Assembly (NCBI RefSeq): GCF_019966495.1
Contig: NZ_JAIMIA010000027.1
Location: 1 to 53,432 of the forward strand
Direction: 5' to 3'
From: Tateyamaria pelophila
GTDB taxonomy: Bacteria; Pseudomonadota; Alphaproteobacteria; Rhodobacterales; Rhodobacteraceae
DNA length: 53,432 nt
Shown here: positions 8,264-16,752 of the stretch, piece after piece
How the letters are laid out: the number at the start of each line of letters is the position of its first letter
Position numbering within the stretch: the stretch's first letter is position 1
Made by a program: the position numbers and the translations under genes
The notes under the pieces: generated by a model
Seen by the model: only the letters and a program-made list of their open reading frames with translations
Databases searched by the model: none
Told to the model about the DNA's origin: nothing

Positions 8264-10774
8264 TCACAAGAGGTCATGTTTGGTGGCAGACCAAATTGGG
8301 GCGAGTGTATTGATTTCGCGCCGGAGCGTTGCGTGATCTCCCGTTTTTGCAGCGGTTTCAATCACTTTAAGCGCTTCGCGCAGCGCTGTGGCTCCGAACA
8401 CGGCTGCGCTGCCGGCAACCTTGTGGCTGCGCGATGCGACATCCAGATAGTCATGGGCGTCGTCAGAACCAAGCCATTGCAGCAGGTCTTCGACCTCATG
8501 CGAAAACTGCGATGTCAGCTTGGCAAAGGCGACCTCTCCCAAGGCCAGACGCGTTTCTGCGGTGTGATCGGCATCGACAACGGGCCAGATGTTTGTCGGC
8601 TGTGCGGACTGATAATCCGCCAACACCTGGCGAAGTGCATCACGGGACAACGGCTTGGTCAGGACGTCGTTCATGCCGTCTTGCAAAAGGTCAGCTTGTT
8701 CACTTGCCATCGCGTTCGCCGTCAACGCAATGATTGGCACATTGGCGGACACGCCGCCTGCTGACCTGATGTGACGCGCCGCCGTCCGACCGTCCATGAC
8801 CGGCATGTTGATGTCCATGAAGATAAGATCGAATGCCTCTACCGCTGCGAGGTCTGCACCTTCGCGCCCGTCATGTGCTTCGAGCACAATGTGCCCGTCC
8901 GCTTCGAGCATTGTGCGCGCAACGACGCGATTGACTTCGTTGTCCTCGACGATGAGCACGCGCATGGTGCGCGTCGCCTGGAGGAGTGCAGGAGGTGTTG
9001 TATCTTCTGCCGGAGGTTCCGCTGCGGTCACCGGCAGCTTCACCGTGAACGTACTTCCCTCATTCAGCGCACTTTCGACTTCGATCTTTCCGCCCAACGC
9101 CTGAACGAAACGCTTTGCGATGCCAAGGCCAAGCCCGGTGCCGCCCACCTCGCGATTGCGCTTTGTATTGCCAATCAGGAAATCATCAAAGATCTGGCCG
9201 ACCAGTTTATCCTCGATGCCTTCCCCCGTATCGGCGATCTGCAGCGTCAGCAGGCTCTGGTCAGGCTCTGTATGGACGCTCGCCGTGATGCTAACCTTGC
9301 CGCGGCGGGTGAATTTGACCGCATTGCCGATAAGGTTCATCATCACATGTTGCAAACGGTCGTGATCTGACACGATCCAGTGCATCGGCGGACCGTCCCA
9401 GCCCCATTCCAGTGATGTTTCATTGTCGGCGGCCGTGGCACTTTGGTTGTCTACGATATCTTCCAGCAGTGCAGAGATGTTGACCGCTTCACGCCGGGTG
9501 TCGAGCTTGCCCGCGTCATATCGTGTAATGTCGAGCACGTCGGAAATATGGCTCATCAGAAGGCGTCCGGAAGATTCCATATATCCCAGATATCGATCCT
9601 GCTCTTTCGAGAGCCGCGTATCACGCAACAGGTTCATGTTGCCAAGCAACCCGTTCAGAGGCGTTCTGATTTCGTGGCTCATGGTCGCAAGGAAATCCGT
9701 TTTCAATTTCTCACCGGCAAGCGCCTTGTCGCGTGCCTCGACCAATGCGTGTTCGTTGGCGACCCGTTTCGAGATGTCGCGCAGGTAGGCGATGAAAATC
9801 TCGCCATCGTCTGTTTTTGCAGATTGCAGGGCAAGCTCGACAGGAAAAGTGTCACCATTCGCGCGCTTGCCTTCCAACTGGACCCGGCCTTTGCCGACGA
9901 CCCTGCGTTCGCCAGACCGGCGCATCCGTTCCATTCCCGCGTAATGCGCGTCACGCAGATGATCCGGGACGATGATTTTGGCAATGTCCTTGCCGCGCAC
10001 ATCCTCGGCGTGATGTCCAAAAATCGCTTCCGCGGCCGGGTTGAACTCGATGATCCGGCCTTCTGCGTCACTGACAATCATCGCATCCAATGAGGTCGAG
10101 ATCACGGTATTCATGCGCGTCGCGATTTGGGATTGCGCCCGTTCCCGGCCCGCCACCTGTGCATTTAACCGATTGAGATACATCACCCCAAGGAACAGCG
10201 CGCCGATCAGGCACGCAAGCGCGAAGGCCAGCTGTGTCATCGTTCGTGCCACAAGCGCGCGCTGCTGGTCCGCGGCCCTGGCGAAGACATCCAGCCCTGA
10301 TTTGGCCAGCAAACGAACTGTTGGCCGTATCTCTGCCGCCATGGCGCGCAGATCGTCAAGACGTGCCAATACGACATCATCATTCGCGTCGATGACAGGC
10401 ACAGTTTGGTCAAGAAATCCGCTGATCTGTTCCAGTTTGTCCTGTGCTTCCGGATCAGCCCGCAATCCGGCAAAGACCGACGCGGTCGTCAGCGTGTTCA
10501 CCCGACTGTAAAAGACGTCAAAGCGACGCCTGAGAGTCACCAGATTTGTCGGCGCGATCTCTAACTGGCGGGTATATTCCAGGTATTCGACCTCAGCTTG
10601 CGCCAGTGACCATTGGACATTGTCAGACTGTGCCGACCCCAACTGCCGAATTTCGCGTTGGACGTTCAGCGTCAGAAACGCGATGGCTGCGATAACGACA
10701 AGCCCGGCCAGAGCCAAAAAGGCTCGACCGGGCTTGGCCTTCAGAGGTGTGTTGGCGGGCAAAATACCCTCCAT
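8264..10774 (-). CDS. Hybrid sensor histidine kinase (TM-PAS-HisKA-HATPase-REC-Hpt)
   Basis: 836 aa. Order: TM near 18-36, a periplasmic helical region to about 180, TM near 181-200, PAS about 220-335 (SLDAMIVSDAEGRIIEFNPA), HisKA with FLATMSHEIRTPLNG, HATPase with N box NLIGNAVKF and G boxes GTGLGLGI, REC (MRVLIVEDNEVNRVVA, phosphoacceptor in FMDINMPVMDG), and a C-terminal Hpt domain with SHKVAGSAAVFG. It thus carries a full internal phosphorelay able to pass phosphate to a separate receiver. The nearest candidate is the NarL-type regulator at 13174. It follows the SUOX-fold gene by 32 bp. ATG 10774 has no upstream Shine-Dalgarno; a TTG at 10762, five bases after GGAGG, is an alternative start. 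Confidence 0.9.
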   Translation of the reverse strand: MEGILPANTPLKAKPGRAFLALAGLVVIAAIAFLTLNVQREIRQLGSAQSDNVQWSLAQAEVEYLEYTRQLEIAPTNLVTLRRRFDVFYSRVNTLTTASVFAGLRADPEAQDKLEQISGFLDQTVPVIDANDDVVLARLDDLRAMAAEIRPTVRLLAKSGLDVFARAADQQRALVARTMTQLAFALACLIGALFLGVMYLNRLNAQVAGRERAQSQIATRMNTVISTSLDAMIVSDAEGRIIEFNPAAEAIFGHHAEDVRGKDIAKIIVPDHLRDAHYAGMERMRRSGERRVVGKGRVQLEGKRANGDTFPVELALQSAKTDDGEIFIAYLRDISKRVANEHALVEARDKALAGEKLKTDFLATMSHEIRTPLNGLLGNMNLLRDTRLSKEQDRYLGYMESSGRLLMSHISDVLDITRYDAGKLDTRREAVNISALLEDIVDNQSATAADNETSLEWGWDGPPMHWIVSDHDRLQHVMMNLIGNAVKFTRRGKVSITASVHTEPDQSLLTLQIADTGEGIEDKLVGQIFDDFLIGNTKRNREVGGTGLGLGIAKRFVQALGGKIEVESALNEGSTFTVKLPVTAAEPPAEDTTPPALLQATRTMRVLIVEDNEVNRVVARTMLEADGHIVLEAHDGREGADLAAVEAFDLIFMDINMPVMDGRTAARHIRSAGGVSANVPIIALTANAMASEQADLLQDGMNDVLTKPLSRDALRQVLADYQSAQPTNIWPVVDADHTAETRLALGEVAFAKLTSQFSHEVEDLLQWLGSDDAHDYLDVASRSHKVAGSAAVFGATALREALKVIETAAKTGDHATLRREINTLAPIWSATKHDLL

Positions 10775-10806
10775 TATATTATGAACGTAGTTGGCGTGCC
10801 TTGGAG

Positions 10807-11322
10807 CTAACGCACGACTTCAATCCTGTCGAGTTGCCAGATGCTGCGGGAATAGGTGACTTCGGAACGATAGTCCGCATTTTGATCATAGGGGTAGATG
10901 ATCCACAACGGCCCTTTGTCGCGCACAGACATCGGCGCACCATTCAGCAGATATGCAAGGATCGGGCCGTTTTCCACTGCGTCCGAAACCGGAACCTCAA
11001 CGGTATAATCATTGATCGCAGATGCCAAAAGCGTGCCGCCATCCGCCCCGACGAGGTCAACGAGGGTCTTGAGTGGTATACCCTGAAAGGTATCCACACC
11101 GTCCGTCCAGATCGTGCTTGTTTCAATCTCGACACTGCCAAGTGCCGCAAGGGTGTCGGCGTCAAAAACCAGCGTATCGCCAACATTTGTTTTTTCGATA
11201 TCACCGGAAATCGTCAGGATCGGCGTGCCGCTTGGTACAGCGATATCAGATGCGCCTGCAGGGATTGCGATCCCAAAGGCAAGCATCAGGCCCAGAATTG
11301 TCGCGCGGAAACGGGTGATCAT
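10807..11322 (-). CDS. Periplasmic SUOX-fold protein without molybdenum-ligand cysteine
   Basis: 171 aa from ATG 11322, which has GGAG at the right spacing; the earlier ATG at 11337 overlaps that signal. A signal peptide is clear (TILGLMLAFGIAIPAGASD). The rest resembles the molybdopterin-oxidoreductase (sulfite-oxidase) fold: TFQGIPLKTLVDLVGADGG, a segment ending NGAPMSVRDKGPLWIIYPYD, and SIWQLDRIEV. The protein contains no Cys at all, so it cannot ligate molybdenum as SUOX enzymes do. It is co-transcribed with the hybrid kinase, so I infer a periplasmic sensing partner rather than an enzyme. The palindrome at 11392-11419 lies 69 bp upstream. Confidence 0.7.
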   Translation of the reverse strand: MITRFRATILGLMLAFGIAIPAGASDIAVPSGTPILTISGDIEKTNVGDTLVFDADTLAALGSVEIETSTIWTDGVDTFQGIPLKTLVDLVGADGGTLLASAINDYTVEVPVSDAVENGPILAYLLNGAPMSVRDKGPLWIIYPYDQNADYRSEVTYSRSIWQLDRIEVVR

Positions 11323-11391
11323 CAAAAGCTCCATCATATGTTTCAGTCAGCATCGCAAATCTTGCTGCTCCCCGCATCTGGGCATCGGGAT

Positions 11392-11419
11392 ACCGACCTA
11401 TCCAATCGGATAGGTCGGT
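11392..11419. promoter_or_regulatory. Inverted-repeat operator, site B (best copy)
   Basis: A perfect 12-bp inverted repeat with a 4-nt spacer: ACCGACCTATCC (11392-11403), AATC, GGATAGGTCGGT (11408-11419). Core CCTATCC-N4-GGATAGG is shared with sites A and E. It is 69 bp upstream of the SUOX-fold/hybrid-kinase operon, suggesting feedback on the kinase. It also lies 121 bp beyond the stop of the fusion glycosyltransferase and, as a hairpin, could in addition act in RNA; no U-tract follows it. Confidence 0.7.
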
Positions 11420-11540
11420 GAGCAAGCTATCAGGACTTTGTTACCAATTTCATGCCACAAACCCGGCGGCAGAAGACTGTCCGTAAGCTGTAGTGCGAGA
11501 CCATCAGATCGTCTAATGGTTCACTTGGTTGCGCGGTGGT

Positions 11541-12920
11541 TCAATGCGCCCCACGGCCAGACACAACAGCTCGGAAGGTAAAAGCGATGATCAGCAGGTC
11601 GAGCAGAACCGTACGTGACCGCGCATAGGCAAGGTCCATATCGATCATCTTGTCAAAGCTGACATCAGCACGGCCGGATACCTGCCAAATGCCGGTGATC
11701 CCTGGCTTGACTGCCAAACGGCCATAGGCACGTGCGGGGTAGGCGGCGACTTCTGAGGGCAGGGAGGGACGCGGCCCGACAATCGACATCTTGCCCCGCA
11801 ACACGTTCCAAACCTGCGGCAATTCATCGATCGAGGCGCGACGAATGAAGCGGCCAACGCGCGTGATCCGAGGGTCCACTTTGGACTTGAAGCAAATTCC
11901 ATCCCGGTCGGACGTGGCCAGCAAGTCATGCCGCAGGTCTTCTGCGTTCTGCACCATGGACCGGAATTTGATCATCTCGAAAGGCTTGCCATCCTTGCCA
12001 ATCCGCGTTTGACGGAAAAAGACAGGGCCCTTGCTTTCCAATTTGATCGCAGCGGCCGTGACTGCGAAAACCGGAGCAAACAAGAGCATTGCGCTGGTTG
12101 AGACCACCACATCCAATGCCCGGCGCGCAACGCCCGCGACTGTGACGCGATGCAAGGCCGTTTTGGCTGTGCGCGCCATGAAAGTCGTGTTGCCGGCAAG
12201 ATAGCGTTGCGCCATCCGCTTGGGCTCCGCCCCGAGGCGCCAAATCCATTCACAGCGCGCTTTGCGCACGACGGCAGGAGCGCGACGCACATTGCCTGCC
12301 AGAAAGTCAAAAAGAGCGCCCACACCAAGCGTCAGCGACGCGTTCAGGCGAACAGCGTTACGGTGCAGCCAAAGCTCTTGCATCGGCACACCGAGTGCGA
12401 CCAGAACAATATCTGCGCCCGAGGCGTTGATGGCGTCCACGACAGCATCCGCATTGCTTGCACCGTCAAATCCGTCCCGCGTGCCTGCGATACGCAAACC
12501 GGGAGTGCTTGTGACCAATCTCTGAGCGGCCAGTTCCGCAGTGCCGGGTTTGCCACCGAACAGGTAAACCGACTTTCCCAAGTTCGCGGCTTTCGCCAGA
12601 AGCTCGGGGACGAGATCGGTGCCATTCAAATTGGCGGTCAGTGCTTTGCCGTCCATCTTTGCCGCAAGCGCCACGCCGATCCCATCGGGCAGCAGAACGT
12701 CAGCCGTGCGGACCGCCATCGCGTATTGACGATCGTGCTGCATCACGTTGCAGCAATGCGCGTTCATGAAAAACGCCCGGCGGCGGCCCGGCGCCAAAAG
12801 CGCATCAACGGCCTGTTGGCTGGTGACGTCGGCGAGGTTCAAGTCCAGCGTATTGATGTAAGAGGCGTTTACACCCGGTGCAGGTGTGGAAGAGTGAAAG
12901 TCGATGGCAGCGTGTTGCAT
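11541..12920 (-). CDS. Bifunctional WecG/TagA/CpsF (GT26) - sugar-phosphate transferase fusion
   Basis: 459 aa from ATG 12920 (AGGA upstream; the TTG at 12959 is less likely). Residues 21-235 are a GT26 domain: FMNAHCCNVM, LLPDGIGVALAAK, ALGVPMQELW (176-185) and VGALFDFLAGNVRRAP (200-214). Residues 262-459 are a polyisoprenyl-phosphate hexose-1-phosphate transferase: TM 271-293, FFRQTRIG, KFRSM (318-322), SIDELPQVWNVLRG (363-376), VGPRP (381-385). The C-terminal half would load the first sugar phosphate onto undecaprenyl phosphate and the N-terminal half would add the second sugar, so one polypeptide may start the repeat unit. A degenerate CCTATCC-type half-site lies 98 bp upstream. Confidence 0.88.
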   Translation of the reverse strand: MQHAAIDFHSSTPAPGVNASYINTLDLNLADVTSQQAVDALLAPGRRRAFFMNAHCCNVMQHDRQYAMAVRTADVLLPDGIGVALAAKMDGKALTANLNGTDLVPELLAKAANLGKSVYLFGGKPGTAELAAQRLVTSTPGLRIAGTRDGFDGASNADAVVDAINASGADIVLVALGVPMQELWLHRNAVRLNASLTLGVGALFDFLAGNVRRAPAVVRKARCEWIWRLGAEPKRMAQRYLAGNTTFMARTAKTALHRVTVAGVARRALDVVVSTSAMLLFAPVFAVTAAAIKLESKGPVFFRQTRIGKDGKPFEMIKFRSMVQNAEDLRHDLLATSDRDGICFKSKVDPRITRVGRFIRRASIDELPQVWNVLRGKMSIVGPRPSLPSEVAAYPARAYGRLAVKPGITGIWQVSGRADVSFDKMIDMDLAYARSRTVLLDLLIIAFTFRAVVSGRGAH

Positions 12921-13018
12921 TTTGAGGTGTCCTGAGTTTGTGTTTGGTTGATCGTTCAATCCACGAAATCAGGTGCTTGCCTCAACTGAGCAGACGGAGA
13001 GGTTTGCGGCGCAACCGG

Positions 13019-13080
13019 CGAACGGATTAGTGCGAACGTTGCCTTGAGTAGCCGCAAGTCGTGGCGTACCTATCCGTTCG
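13019..13080. promoter_or_regulatory. Two divergent half-sites of the polysaccharide-locus operator
   Basis: In the region between the divergent fusion transferase (12920) and response regulator (13174) are two copies of the left half of the operator. CCTATCCGTTCG on the plus strand (13069-13080) is 93 bp from the regulator ATG. CTAATCCGTTCG on the minus strand (complement of 13019-13030) is 98 bp from the transferase ATG. Each shares ATCCGTTCG with site E. Right halves are degenerate. A further CTATCC at 13083-13088 repeats the first copy in tandem. Confidence 0.5.
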
Positions 13081-13173
13081 TGCTATCCACCTGTCTCAAT
13101 GTCCTCTCAATATCCTGCCTTTCAACGGCCACACTTGCGGGCTAATGTCGGGACAGACGTTAAGGACTTCGCG

Positions 13174-13788
13174 ATGCGCATTCTGATTGCTGACGACCAC
13201 GACCTGTTAAGAGACACGCTGGTGCTCTTCCTCGAAAACGAAGGCACGATGGAAGTCGACGCGGTTGGATCATTCGATGCCGCCCGCGACCGCATGGAAA
13301 CGAATGCGCCTTATGATCTGGTACTGCTGGATTACAACATGCCCGGCATGAACGGTCTTGACGGGATCAAGCAGGCGCTGGCGTTAAAGGACGGTCAGCG
13401 CGTCGCGCTTATTTCGGGCGAGGCGACAAAGAAGATTGCCGAAGAAGCACTTGAGGCAGGTGCCGCGGGTTTTGTGCCCAAATCGTTGCCAGCAAAGTCT
13501 TTTGTAAACGCGGTCAAATTCATGGCCATGGGCGAGCAATATGCACCGCTGGATTTCATGACGGCCGAGGACAAAACGCAATCGAATCCGCTCGCCGCAA
13601 AGCTGACGGAGCGCGAATTGCAGGTTCTGGAGGGACTGACACAGGGCCTCTCCAACAAAGAGATCGCGCGAAATCTCGACATTCAGGAACCCACGGTGAA
13701 ACTTCATATGAAGACACTGTACCGCAAAGTCGGCGCGGCAAACCGTACCCAAGCTGCATTGATCGCGCGCGAAGCCGGTCTTTTCTGA
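13174..13788 (+). CDS. NarL/LuxR-type response regulator
   Basis: 204 aa from ATG 13174 (MRILIADDHDLL), preceded by AAGGA; an in-frame upstream extension to 13099 runs through the promoter region. The receiver domain has the acidic pair D7-D8, phosphoacceptor D53 (LLDYNMPGMNG) and a Lys in FVPKSLPAK. The C-terminal helix-turn-helix is LuxR/GerE type (LTERELQVLEGLTQGLSNKEIA, then EPTVKLHMKTLYRK). It sits inside the polysaccharide locus next to the operator copies, so it is the obvious candidate to bind them, phosphorylated by the Hpt domain of the hybrid kinase. Both links are inference from position. Confidence 0.9.
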   Translation: MRILIADDHDLLRDTLVLFLENEGTMEVDAVGSFDAARDRMETNAPYDLVLLDYNMPGMNGLDGIKQALALKDGQRVALISGEATKKIAEEALEAGAAGFVPKSLPAKSFVNAVKFMAMGEQYAPLDFMTAEDKTQSNPLAAKLTERELQVLEGLTQGLSNKEIARNLDIQEPTVKLHMKTLYRKVGAANRTQAALIAREAGLF

Positions 13789-13806
13789 CCTATCCGTTCG
13801 AATAGG
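13789..13806. promoter_or_regulatory. Inverted-repeat operator, site E
   Basis: CCTATCC (13789-13795), spacer GTTC, GAATAGG (13800-13806): one mismatch from a perfect 7-4-7 inverted repeat. It starts directly after the stop codon of the response regulator and lies 90 bp upstream of the co-polymerase gene, so it probably drives the co-polymerase/polymerase pair. Confidence 0.65.
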
Positions 13807-13896
13807 GTTCATCACCACATGCGCCCCGGCTTGTCCGTCCGCGTGCGTGATCAAGCGGGCGTTCAAGTGTAGGCATATCGTCAAAGGAGATTTCCT

Positions 13897-15339
13897 ATGA
13901 CCGATCAAGCCACATGGAACTACGCACCCGTCAGCGCGCCCAAACCCAAGAAAAGCCGCATCCGCCGTGCCTTTGTCGGGGGAGCCCTCAGCGATCTGGG
14001 CCGTTTGCCGCGGTACGTTGCCTTTGCCCTGCTCGGCGGTGCCATGATCTGGGCCCCGATTACCGGATATCTCAAGACTGCGCCTGAACGGTACAAGTCG
14101 GTTGCATCCCTGATCATGCCCGGGTCCGGCGCTTCTGCCTCGCTGAACCTGAACGGCATCGGCCAGGCGTCCTCTTACGCAAGTTCCGCGTTCGCCAGCA
14201 ACGCAGTCAGCCCCACGGAAACATATAAACGTCTGCTGGGGGCTGACCGTATCCTGGCCGCAGCGGCGGATGCGCTTGGCATGGCGCAGATTGATCTGGG
14301 GCGTCCCCGCATCAACCTCGTGGATCAGACAAGCCTGATCCATATCGAGATGGTCGGGAACAGCCCGGTCGACGCGCAAGCCCGTGCTGACGCAGTCCTG
14401 GCTGCATTTTTCGCAGAGTTGGATGCCTTGCGCACAGACGAGGTGAACACGCGCGAAGACAGCGGGCTGCAAGCCATGTCCGACTATCGCGACTCTGTCT
14501 CGGAAACACGCGCTGACATTGCAAGACTGCAGGCGGACAGCGGGTTGCTTTCCATGAACCAATACGAGGATCTCGTTGATCGGCATCTGGCTTTGAAGTC
14601 CAACGTGCAGGAAAAATCGGCGGTGCTCAGCGACAAGTCTGCAGAAGTGAAACGGCTGGAAGAACAACTGGGTGTGAATGCGCAGATGGCAGCCGCGACG
14701 CTTAAACTGTTTGCCGACGGCGCTTATGTCAAAATGCTTGAAGAAGTCGCTTTGTTCGAAGCCGCGCTCGCGGAGGCACAGTCCCACTACGGGCCGTCCC
14801 ATCCAAAAGTGCAAGAGGCGCGTCAGGCGCGGGATACGGCCAAGACGGCAGCCTTTGAGTTGGCGCGGGGGATTACTGATTTGTCGCTGCGCGATCTTCG
14901 GGATCTTGATCTTGCCCCAAATGGCGTCCGAGCCGACCTGCTGTCTCAACTTGTCGAGAAAGACGCAGATCGCTCAGGCACGCAACACGAGCTGGCCGAA
15001 TTGGAAAACCAACTTGCTGAAGGGGCGGCGGATCTTGAGGTCAAGCGGCCCGCTGCTGCCTCCCTGCAAGACCTCGAGCGCGATTTCGCCGTGGCCGAAG
15101 CCGTGTTTGCAACTGCCATTGCGCGTACGCAATCCGGCAAATCGGATTTCTATGCCTCCTATCCTCTGGTTCAGGTTCTGGAAAATCCCTCCATTCCGGA
15201 AAGGCCGTCTTCGCCCAACAAGAAACTGGCCATTGCGGCAGGCGGCGCGGCAACCTTCATGATGCTGATTGGGCTACTTCTGGGTTGGACCCGCAAAGCC
15301 GTCATCACGCGCCTTCTCACCTCGTCGAAGCCTGCCTGA
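13897..15339 (+). CDS. Wzz/GumC-like polysaccharide co-polymerase without kinase domain
   Basis: 480 aa with AAAGGAG before the ATG. A cytoplasmic N-terminus is followed by a TM near 39-59, then a large periplasmic region rich in Ala, Gln and Leu with coiled-coil character (about 190-400; for example QEKSAVLSDKSAEVKRLEEQ), a Pro-rich segment (ENPSIPERPSSPNKK) and a second TM near 448-465. This is the chain-length determinant/GumC layout. No Walker A or tyrosine cluster follows, so the BY-kinase domain common in Wzc proteins is absent, and no separate kinase is seen in the window. The stop overlaps the next ATG (TGATG). Confidence 0.85.
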   Translation: MTDQATWNYAPVSAPKPKKSRIRRAFVGGALSDLGRLPRYVAFALLGGAMIWAPITGYLKTAPERYKSVASLIMPGSGASASLNLNGIGQASSYASSAFASNAVSPTETYKRLLGADRILAAAADALGMAQIDLGRPRINLVDQTSLIHIEMVGNSPVDAQARADAVLAAFFAELDALRTDEVNTREDSGLQAMSDYRDSVSETRADIARLQADSGLLSMNQYEDLVDRHLALKSNVQEKSAVLSDKSAEVKRLEEQLGVNAQMAAATLKLFADGAYVKMLEEVALFEAALAEAQSHYGPSHPKVQEARQARDTAKTAAFELARGITDLSLRDLRDLDLAPNGVRADLLSQLVEKDADRSGTQHELAELENQLAEGAADLEVKRPAAASLQDLERDFAVAEAVFATAIARTQSGKSDFYASYPLVQVLENPSIPERPSSPNKKLAIAAGGAATFMMLIGLLLGWTRKAVITRLLTSSKPA

Positions 15340-16679
15340 TGGCACCGCAGAACCCCATAGAGCGCATTGTCTTGCGCACGCTCACGCTCACCTGGCCGTT
15401 CTATGCAATCGGTGCGCTTTACGTGGTGGGGCCTGTGCTGGCCTGGACGCTTGGGGCTTTGGCGCTGGTCATTCTGTATCTTGGCCCTGCCGTCCGTCAG
15501 GATATGCGGGCCAGGGGCTCTATCCCGCTGATTGTCTGGGTTTGGATCACAGGAATGGCGATGATGCTGGTGGTGCTCTGGATCGGACACATGGACTGGG
15601 GGCTGGGTCTCAAACAAACCATCAAGTCTTCGATTGGGTGGGCCAAAGGTTGGGCGTTGCTGGCGCTGTTTCCATTGATCGGCGCGGTGCTTCCGATCCG
15701 GCGTGCCATCCTTGTGCGCGGACAGTGCATCATCGGGCTGTGGACGTTGATCCTTGCGCCTTTGATGTTGGTGGCCCCTTACGTCGGACTGCCTGACCTC
15801 ATCTTTACATCTCCGCTCAAAGCGGTGGGTGGCCCCGGGCCCGAATACTTTTCAGTTTATCTTTTCACCTGGGATCCGGCCAGCTGGACACCCAGGTGGC
15901 AGTTTTATGCCCCCTGGTCGCCTTTTGCAGCGTTGCTTGGTGTTATCATGCTGATCTTCGCACTCGAAGACCGGTCTCCCAAATGGCGGGCCATCGGAGT
16001 GGCAGCAGGCTTGCTCATGATCTTTGCCTCCAAGTCCCGAATGGGCCTTGTCGGGGTTGTGGCCTGCACGGTCGGTCCCCGGATGATGCCGTTGATCCTG
16101 CGCGGATGGGCATGGCAGATGGTAGCAGCGCTGGTGGCGTCGCTGGCCGTTTTCGGTAGTGTCGTTTTCGGAGCCGCCATGGATTTTGTGTCCGCCTTCA
16201 AAGGCGCCCGGGCTGACAGCACCCGCGTGCGCGCCACGCTTCAACGCATTGCATCCGAGCGGTGGCAAAACGAAGCCTTCTGGTTTGGTCACGGCACCGT
16301 TCAACCCGGCTCGCATGCGGTCGAATACATGCCAATCGGAAGTCACCATACCTGGTTCGGGCTTCTCTTTGTGAAAGGCCTTGTGGGCATGGTCAGCTTG
16401 GTCATCCCATTCGTATGGCAGATGACAATCACGATGCTGGACGCGGCCAGGTCGAAACGCGGATATTTGCCGATGGGTATCATGATGACTTTCACGCTGC
16501 TGTCATTTGGCGAAAACATCGAAATTGAAGCTTACCTTCTTTGGCCAGCCATGATGATGCTTGGCATCCATGCGAGAGAGCTTGCAGAGGCTCGCGGCAG
16601 GGCGAACGCGTCGGCGCAACCCGAAAAGCTTGTCGGAGGTTTGGTGGAGGACAGTCCAGCGTCTCTCCATCGCCTATAG
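15339..16679 (+). CDS. O-antigen ligase/polymerase-like membrane protein (Wzy candidate)
   Basis: 446 aa from ATG 15339, whose A is the last base of the upstream stop (TGATG), so translation is coupled. About 10-12 hydrophobic segments and a periplasmic loop containing GSHHTWFGLLFVKG match the O-antigen ligase/polymerase superfamily, where His and Arg residues in such loops are essential. Given the Wzx flippase, co-polymerase and export protein in the same locus, the likely job is Wzy-type polymerisation of the repeat unit in the periplasm; a ligase role is the alternative. Ends 73 bp before the convergent OmpA-like gene. Confidence 0.8.
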   Translation: MAPQNPIERIVLRTLTLTWPFYAIGALYVVGPVLAWTLGALALVILYLGPAVRQDMRARGSIPLIVWVWITGMAMMLVVLWIGHMDWGLGLKQTIKSSIGWAKGWALLALFPLIGAVLPIRRAILVRGQCIIGLWTLILAPLMLVAPYVGLPDLIFTSPLKAVGGPGPEYFSVYLFTWDPASWTPRWQFYAPWSPFAALLGVIMLIFALEDRSPKWRAIGVAAGLLMIFASKSRMGLVGVVACTVGPRMMPLILRGWAWQMVAALVASLAVFGSVVFGAAMDFVSAFKGARADSTRVRATLQRIASERWQNEAFWFGHGTVQPGSHAVEYMPIGSHHTWFGLLFVKGLVGMVSLVIPFVWQMTITMLDAARSKRGYLPMGIMMTFTLLSFGENIEIEAYLLWPAMMMLGIHARELAEARGRANASAQPEKLVGGLVEDSPASLHRL

Positions 16680-16752
16680 CCGACAGGGGCAGTATGCGCT
16701 CCTGTCAGCGCGATTGGCCGGGTTATTTGTTCGAAATGGCTTTCGCACACAG

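Noticed and set aside
13384-14949. Long open frame on the minus strand (about 520 codons)
   Set aside because: It is antisense to the response regulator and co-polymerase, both of which have clear family motifs. Its composition (Cys, His and Arg rich) is that of a shadow frame.
16680-16752. Weak stem ACAGG/CCTGT between the polymerase and OmpA-like genes
   Set aside because: Five base pairs and no U-tract; too little to call a terminator.
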